DNA from: Endomicrobiia bacterium
Lineage (GTDB): Bacteria; Elusimicrobiota; Endomicrobiia; Endomicrobiales; Endomicrobiaceae
NCBI GenBank assembly: GCA_009782015.1
Contig: WQUP01000033.1
Location: 1-7,268, forward strand
Direction of reading: 5' to 3'
Length of the DNA: 7,268 nucleotides
The translations under genes and the position numbers were made by a program. Shown here piece after piece: positions 1-5,500 of the stretch. Numbering within the stretch: the first letter of the stretch is position 1; every line of letters starts with the position of its first letter. A model generated the notes under the pieces. That model was not told the DNA's origin and did no database searches. It worked only from the letters and a program-made list of their open reading frames with translations.

Positions 1-1967
1 ACGAAGCGAAGATAAGGTCAATGCTAGGCAATATAGACAGGAGCGGCTCGAGCCGGACTGCGAGATTTTTTGCGGTGAAGAGCATATACGACGAAAACGG
101 GAGTTTGACGCCGGAAGGAAAAGCTGCGACAGATCAGGCGAAAGCGATGACTGACAGAGGTTATCCTGCGTTTGTAGTTGAGATGGTTACAAGCAGGCCT
201 GCGGCAAGCAGAGACGTGAATATGCCAGATGTTGTTAAGATGCCGACGAACGCGGTATTCAGCGTGAGAGGAAAAGACGGCGTGGAAATTAACGGAGTAA
301 ACGAGCAGTATCTTACCAAGCGTGAAGGGGCGCTGGTGATACAGGTTTACACAAAACGCACGCAAGATGTGGATGATGCGCTAAAAAGCGAAACGGCAAA
401 GCTCAGCCTTGAAGATTTTTACAGGGGCGGCACGGTGCAGTTTTTGTCGGATTTGGATAATGACAGACGGCAGCTTCAGAGAAGGATGAATGTTAACGGT
501 TCCGGGATGCTTGATATATTGGACGCGGATGAAAAGCTCAGGCCTACAGAAGAAGAAAGTGCAAAAGTAAGAGGCGTGTATATAACCGATTCGGGCATTG
601 AAAGACAAGACGGCATAAATTCGCTCAACGAATGGGTAAGAGCGGCCGCATTGCTTAAGACTGACGAGCCCGAGAATATAGCGACGGCGGATATAAGTAA
701 AATGAGCAGGAAGCTTATGGAAAACCTGTTTAAGACAAAGCGCGAGAGAGAAGGATACAATGTTTTGATAGTGAAAGCAGGGGATTGGATAAGGGTGGAA
801 AACGGCAAAGTAATTATAGAACCTGTTTTTGTGAATGCAATGATTGCAGCTGCGGCAAACGGATTGAGAATAGTCCCTGAAGTCAACGCCACGGATAAAA
901 ATTTTGAGCAGATAATACGAGAGATATTTGCGCAAGGATTTACAGGAGTGAGCGTAGAGGGGAGCGATAACTGCGATTCTATGGATCAGGCTGCGATAGA
1001 AGAATATATCGGCAAGGTGAAAATGAATTTGGCAACGCTCAGGAGCGTTTCTGAACAAGCGGTTCTTGATGCCAGGAATTACTTTGATTTTAAAAATGAC
1101 GACGTGAGAAAAGCGGTCGGCGAAGAAACGGGAGCTTTGGCTATAGAGGTAAAAGACGGAAAGGCAAAGACCACGAAAGAAACAAAGGCCGCTCAAGTTA
1201 AAACGGGAATGCAAAGGGTGATGAAAGCAAGAGAAGAAGGGATTAATGTGTCTGCGGAGAATATATCGGCTGTGATAGATTTGCTGGCGCCGCAAGAAGG
1301 CAAACCGGCAATAGATTTCGACGATCTGAAAAATGAAGAAATGGGATCCGCGATAGATAAAATAAGAGAAATTGCGCAGAAAGCCGGCTTGAGCGCAGAG
1401 ATGAAGAAACATATAGATGTAATAGCGGATCGTGCAGAAAATGCGTTGAAATCCGAAGATTTGGATGCGGCCACAAGAGAAATATACAATGCTCTCGGAG
1501 TGTTTAGGGGAATATTGAGGGCGCAGGCCGAGCAGGTGTATATGGAAGTCTATAATGTTGATTTGGAGACATACAGCAGAAACAGCCGCGCGGACAGAGA
1601 CGCGATGGGGCTTTTGATGTCTGTGATAATAGCGTCGAATAAGCGGCTTGCGGATGCGGAGAGGTTTAAAGAGTTTCTGCGGGAACATAAAAAGGCGTTC
1701 CTGCTTTCTGAAGATGCGGACAAGACTGTCGCGGAACTGAAAGACAGGCTCGGAAAAGAATTTATAAACACTCTTGCGGCTGACAACAGCATAATGTTTA
1801 GAGCTCTGAGCGAAGACAGAAAAGAGGATAAAGATAAATTGGACAATGCGACGGCGAATATTTTGATACTTGCGGCAAGCATGGCAAAAACGCAGGGAGC
1901 GATGACGGCGAGAAAAACGGTTGTAGCGTCGCGCGGACTCTTGAAGAGCATGTTTACGGCGGCGTAA
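1..1967 (+). CDS. Large hypothetical protein, 5'-truncated by the window edge
   Basis: I do not recognise this protein. The frame is open from base 3 to the TAA at 1965-1967, with no stop before the ATG at 21. That ATG has only a poorly spaced AAGG (14-17) and is not followed by a signal peptide, so the gene very likely starts upstream and this is its C-terminal part (654 complete codons seen). Counting from Met21, residues about 247-318 alternate predicted strands and helices (LIVKAGDWIRV, then GLRIVPEVN, a helix, then FTGVSVEG), which resembles part of a TIM barrel, but no catalytic motif is visible. From about residue 330 onward the chain is Ala/Lys/Glu/Asp-rich and helical, possibly coiled-coil. 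No membrane segment is evident. Codons favour ATA, GCG and AGA/AGG, like the first half of the next gene. It may be another mosaic giant protein; this is inference. Confidence 0.88.
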   Translation, partial: EAKIRSMLGNIDRSGSSRTARFFAVKSIYDENGSLTPEGKAATDQAKAMTDRGYPAFVVEMVTSRPAASRDVNMPDVVKMPTNAVFSVRGKDGVEINGVNEQYLTKREGALVIQVYTKRTQDVDDALKSETAKLSLEDFYRGGTVQFLSDLDNDRRQLQRRMNVNGSGMLDILDADEKLRPTEEESAKVRGVYITDSGIERQDGINSLNEWVRAAALLKTDEPENIATADISKMSRKLMENLFKTKREREGYNVLIVKAGDWIRVENGKVIIEPVFVNAMIAAAANGLRIVPEVNATDKNFEQIIREIFAQGFTGVSVEGSDNCDSMDQAAIEEYIGKVKMNLATLRSVSEQAVLDARNYFDFKNDDVRKAVGEETGALAIEVKDGKAKTTKETKAAQVKTGMQRVMKAREEGINVSAENISAVIDLLAPQEGKPAIDFDDLKNEEMGSAIDKIREIAQKAGLSAEMKKHIDVIADRAENALKSEDLDAATREIYNALGVFRGILRAQAEQVYMEVYNVDLETYSRNSRADRDAMGLLMSVIIASNKRLADAERFKEFLREHKKAFLLSEDADKTVAELKDRLGKEFINTLAADNSIMFRALSEDRKEDKDKLDNATANILILAASMAKTQGAMTARKTVVASRGLLKSMFTAA

Positions 1968-1978
1968 ACGGCAGAGGG

Positions 1979-2001
1979 TTGGAAGCTTGGAAGATTGGAA
2001 G
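1979..2001. repeat. Short tandem repeat, TTGGAAG x3
   Basis: Three copies of TTGGAAG with an 8-base period (1979-1985, 1987-1993, 1995-2001), spaced by a C and an A. They begin 12 bases after the stop codon of the upstream gene. No function is evident; such short repeats expand by slippage. Confidence 0.7.
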
Positions 2002-2047
2002 TTTTGCAACGGCAAAAGGCAATGGGGTTTCTCTGAAAACCTAAGGT

Positions 2048-2075
2048 TGTTCCCGTATTAAAACACTACGGGACA
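2048..2075 (+). terminator. Stem-loop, weak terminator candidate
   Basis: TCCCGTA (2051-2057) pairs with TACGGGA (2067-2073) around a 9-base loop, with two further pairs possible if T2050 bulges. It lies about 85 bases after the stop of the upstream gene. The expected T-run does not follow directly; T-rich sequence only appears at 2091-2100. It may simply be internal structure of the repeat element that contains it. Confidence 0.2.
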
Positions 2076-2120
2076 GGCTGTTCATGTTGCTTTTGATTTT
2101 GTTCGACAACAACGACAAAA

Positions 2121-2147
2121 TGGATTCCGGCTTTCGCCGGAATGACA
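2121..2147. repeat. Widespread GGAATCC-type palindromic repeat (dRS3-like)
   Basis: ATTCCGGC (2124-2131) and GCCGGAAT (2136-2143) form an 8-bp perfect stem with a 4-base loop TTTC, flanked by TGG and GACA. The same pattern, an ATTCC/GGAAT palindrome read on the other strand as GTCATTCC...GGAATCCA, occurs as a dispersed intergenic repeat in many unrelated bacteria and resembles neisserial dRS3. That comparison is from memory of the family, not a search. Here it sits inside the larger inverted-repeat element. Confidence 0.65.
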
Positions 2148-2207
2148 CGTTTGGGACAGGGGTTTTTTGAGAAACCCAATCAACGGCGCTTTTGTTAATT
2201 TCTCTTT

Positions 2208-2225
2208 AGTATAAAGGGATATACT
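2208..2225 (+). promoter_or_regulatory. Promoter-like -10 box within a dyad
   Basis: TATACT at 2220-2225 matches the sigma-70 -10 consensus at five of six positions. No -35 box has good spacing: TTGTTA at 2192-2197 would leave 22 bases. The -10-like word is also the right half of a perfect dyad, AGTATA-N6-TATACT, which could be an operator or chance. Transcription from here would give the downstream gene a leader of roughly 125 bases that includes the GC-rich repeat. Confidence 0.25.
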
Positions 2226-2263
2226 TTATTTACGGTTTTGCGATGTATGGCAGTATTGTCTTT

Positions 2264-2310
2264 TCCTCGCCCCTTGCGGGAGAGGATGCCCGAAGGGCAG
2301 GTGAGGGGTT
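2264..2310. repeat. Widespread GC-rich palindromic intergenic repeat
   Basis: Two adjacent hairpins are visible. TCCTC (2264-2268) and CCC (2271-2273) pair with GGG (2278-2280) and GAGGA (2282-2286) around a short loop. TGCCC (2287-2291) pairs with GGGCA (2295-2299) around GAA. The unit ends with GGTGAGGGG. This architecture, with CCCTTGCGGGAG followed by GAAGGGC and GGTGAGGGG, recurs between genes in many bacterial genomes, as I recall. One frame through it reads SSPLAGEDARRAGEG, a typical artefact translation of the repeat. It lies 49 bases upstream of the chosen start of the giant gene, so as RNA it would fold in the leader. Confidence 0.6.
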
Positions 2311-2358
2311 GGCGGTTGCTTAAACAAAAATAAAATGAAAACAACAATGGAATGCATC

Positions 2359-2505
2359 ATGAAAAAAACAGAGTTTTTAAAATCAGGTGTTTCGTCTTTT
2401 GTAAGATGGTTTTTGGAGCTGAACTCCGTAAAGCTGACGGCGATAATCGTTGTTAATTGTTTTCTGCTGACGGGCGTGTACGGACAGGCGGTTGCGGCGG
2501 CAGCT
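2359..2505 (+). other. Signal peptide or N-terminal membrane anchor (residues 1-49)
   Basis: The translation has basic residues near the start (K2, K3, K8, R16, K25), a hydrophobic core from L26 to about Y41 (LTAIIVVNCFLLTGVY), then small residues with a possible signal-peptidase I site of the A-x-A type (A44-V45-A46). The Cys in the core is not in a lipobox context. The n-region is rather long, so an uncleaved anchor is also possible. Confidence 0.6.
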
Positions 2506-5500
2506 GAGAAGATCCGGACTACGCAGCAGTTCAAGCAGATGTTTGAAGATTTTACGCTTCCGTATTCGTACGGTAACATAGTTGACGCGAACTATACCGG
2601 AAGCGATACGGTAGTAATAACGATACAGGATCTCCATTCGCATCCCGAGGTGCAAAAAAATATAAGCGGCATAATCAAAACGTTCGATGACGAATACAAA
2701 ATTAAGAACGTATATATGGAAGGGGCATACGGGCAGGTTGACACGTCGTGGCTTAAGGCGGTGTCCGACAAAGATTTGAGGGGCAAGATACTTGATTCGA
2801 TGATAGAAAGCGGCAGGTTGACCGGAGCGGAGTACTATTCGGCGCTGTCCGGCAGGACTAATCTGATAAAGGGATTGGAAAAGAAAGACGAGTATCTGAG
2901 CAACCTGAAGAGGTTTGGGGAAATACTTAACTATCAGAATGATTCCGATCCGTTGATAAAGAGCATGGGAGAAGATGCGGAGAGGATAAAGCGCATATAT
3001 TTCAATAAAAGGCAGCTCAAGATATCCGAACTTTCGAAAGAATACGAGAGAGGCGATATAGACGCGAAGAAGTATTTTGCGAAGTTGAAGAGCGACACTG
3101 ACAAACTCGGGATAGACATATATAAGTATGAGAACATCCGGACATACGTGCGGCTTTTGGAAGACGGGTCAAAGATAAAATACGACAGGGCGACGCGGGA
3201 GCTGCACGAGTTTGTTGGAAAGCTGGAGGGGCGTTTGCCCTATTCGCTGTATCAGATGCTGCTGGATTCGACGGACAATTTTACAAATTTGGATAAGCTG
3301 TACGTGTATTTGATAAAGCTTGCAAAAGAAAGCGATTTAGATTTATCGGCAAATTTTCCCGAACTTAATAAGTTCTTCGGGTATTTGGAGCTGAGCCGGA
3401 AAGTAAATTCGCTTGAGATGATGAAGGAAGAACAGCGTTTGTCCGATGAGATAAACGAAGGATTCGGGACAAACGCAAGCGAGCGGGAAGCGGCGTTTGT
3501 GGCGGGATTTATAAGATATTTGGATGATTACTATTCAAGCAAGATAACGTCGGACGATTATGCGTATTACAAGGCGAACATAGGAAAGTTCAAGAAGCTG
3601 TGGCTAAAGTATATTGACAATAAGAAGCTGACGTTATTAGAACCATACGAAAAAACCGCTGACAAGTTTTATGATATCAACACAGAGAGAAACGGATATT
3701 TTATATCAAATATAGACGGATTAGACGCAGCAGGCAAAGAAGCGGACACAGGCGCCGCAGACAATAACGCCGTAGAAAAAACTATAAAGTCGCTGAGGAG
3801 CGCGAAGAACGTATATGTTGTGGTAGCGGGAGGATTTCACAGACAGGGCATATCGGATTTGCTTGCGAAGAAAGGAATATCGTACATAGTTATAACGCCG
3901 AATGCGACAAGCGGTTTATCGTCGGCGCAAGAGACGTATTACAACATAGTAAAAGAGCAGAGCAAGATACTCTTTCAGGCATTGGCTGCGCTGAACTCGA
4001 CGCAGGCCGGCGATGCGGAACAGATTTTGATGTATGTGAAGGCGCTGATAGAGATAAATAATCCTAAGAGCGCAAGCGATTGGCCGCAGCTGCAGGAACA
4101 GATAAATGAGATACTTAAAGGAGACAGCCAATACAAAGGTCTCGGAGTAAACATAACCGGCAATAAAGCTGGAGACGCAAGTTTTGAGTTTAGCGCAGAG
4201 AGCGGAAAAAGATTTGCGATAGGCTATAACGCAGGGACAAAGGAAACGTTCATAACTCAGCAAACGCAGCAAGGGCCGAGGCGCGCATTAGAAGAAAAGG
4301 CAAGGCCTGCGGCAGCTGCGCGCATATTGTCAGGGATAAGCGCAATCGGGACAATAATATTGACGGGGGCGGCAATAGCAGGGTTGCCTGTGATACCGCT
4401 GATATCGCGGCTGGCCGGCGGATGGCAGCTGAGCGCGGAAGAATTCAAGAGGCAGACGGAGCTTACGAAAGCGTCGAGGGAGATGACGGAGGACAACTCG
4501 GACATGCTTGAAAAGATAAAGTCGGCGCTTCCTGAGTACAGGGAAGAACTGTTTGGCAGACGGATAGAGGGATTTAAATACTTAAATAACTACATACTGC
4601 TGAACAAATTGTTTTTCAAAGACTCAAGCGGCACCGTAAGCAACAGACGTTTATTGAAAGCATTTGTCAGGTATGAACTGCAAAATATGGGGCCGGATTC
4701 CCCTCTAAATCTCGGCAGGGCGCTAAGCGCTTTCGCCGGCAGAAACGGCTATCAATCCCAGAGAGAAAGAGACGGAAAACCTCGCTTCGATTCTTCGATA
4801 GACGATATACTTGATTCCATAAATTTTTTAAGCGCGAACAATATTGATTATCATGAAGTTGTGTTACAGGGAATATTTCCAAGCGCTATTGACGAGAAGT
4901 ATAAAAATAGAAAACCCGGCAACGACTTTTGGCTTGAAAACATACTCGGAGATTATCCGCAATTTGACTTGGACAAAATGCTGGCTGATTTAAAGTCGGA
5001 TTTTAGAAGCAGAGCCGGAGAGATTAAACGGCTGGCAAAGGCCAAAGGCATAACATTAACCGCGCATCTGCAGGGACAGTCTCCGTCAGGCGAAAGTCAG
5101 TGGCCTAAGTATGACGCTGACGGAAATGCGTTAGACGGCATGACAAAAATACTTGACGCGCAGCTTGAAATAGCCGCAATGCTCGGAATGAAAAGCGTTG
5201 TTTTGCATTTGAACGGAAACAGCCGGGAAGCGATAGACGGATATATAAAGTTCGCCGAAAAAGCCGCAAATATGGCAATAACGGTAAACTTTGAAAACGA
5301 GATAATATACGACGACGAAAGCGGATATAATTACAATTCGGCGCTTGCCGACAGAGGCTTTGCAAAATATGAGACGTTCATACAAGCTCTCGGAAAGATC
5401 AGAGACGGATTAAGCGAACGGGGAAAAGAGCATATAGGAGTAGTTCTTGATGTCGGAAAAGCCCTGCAGTCGTTTACTGATAATCCCGCGACGGATTCCA

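Larger units (their letters stand above)
2024..2177. mobile_element. MITE-like element with imperfect terminal inverted repeats
   Basis: The left arm starts GGGTTTCTC at 2025 and the right arm ends GAGAAACCC at 2177. The nine outer bases pair perfectly, and 15 of the first 17 positions (2025-2041 against 2161-2177) are Watson-Crick pairs. The trinucleotide AAT lies on both sides (2021-2023 and 2178-2180) and could be a short target duplication. A 7-base word, CAACGGC, also flanks it (2007-2013 and 2181-2187). Inside are a hairpin at 2051-2073, a bulged hairpin at 2097-2120, the GGAATCC-type palindrome at 2124-2143, and two direct copies of GGGACAGG (2070-2077 and 2153-2160). There is no coding capacity, so movement would need a transposase in trans. 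The fold is visible; the mobile nature is inferred, and copies elsewhere in the genome are not visible here. Confidence 0.5.

Noticed and set aside
381..2015. Long minus-strand open frame of 544 codons opposite the first gene
   Set aside because: It mirrors the plus-strand gene; its translation is rich in Arg, Cys, His, Phe and Ser with no domain pattern, as expected for an antisense frame of ATA- and purine-rich codons.
2024..2310. CRISPR array or riboswitch in the repeat-rich gap
   Set aside because: The repeats are differing palindromes without regular spacing or unique spacers, and no known riboswitch core could be recognised.
2243..2323. 26-codon plus-strand frame upstream of the giant gene
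   Set aside because: Most of it is the translated palindromic repeat (SSPLAGEDARRAGEG), a common artefact of this repeat type, and there is no ribosome binding site.
2226..2579. Minus-strand 117-codon frame across the gap and the start of the giant gene
   Set aside because: It runs through the repeat and the antisense of the signal-peptide region and has no coding character of its own.
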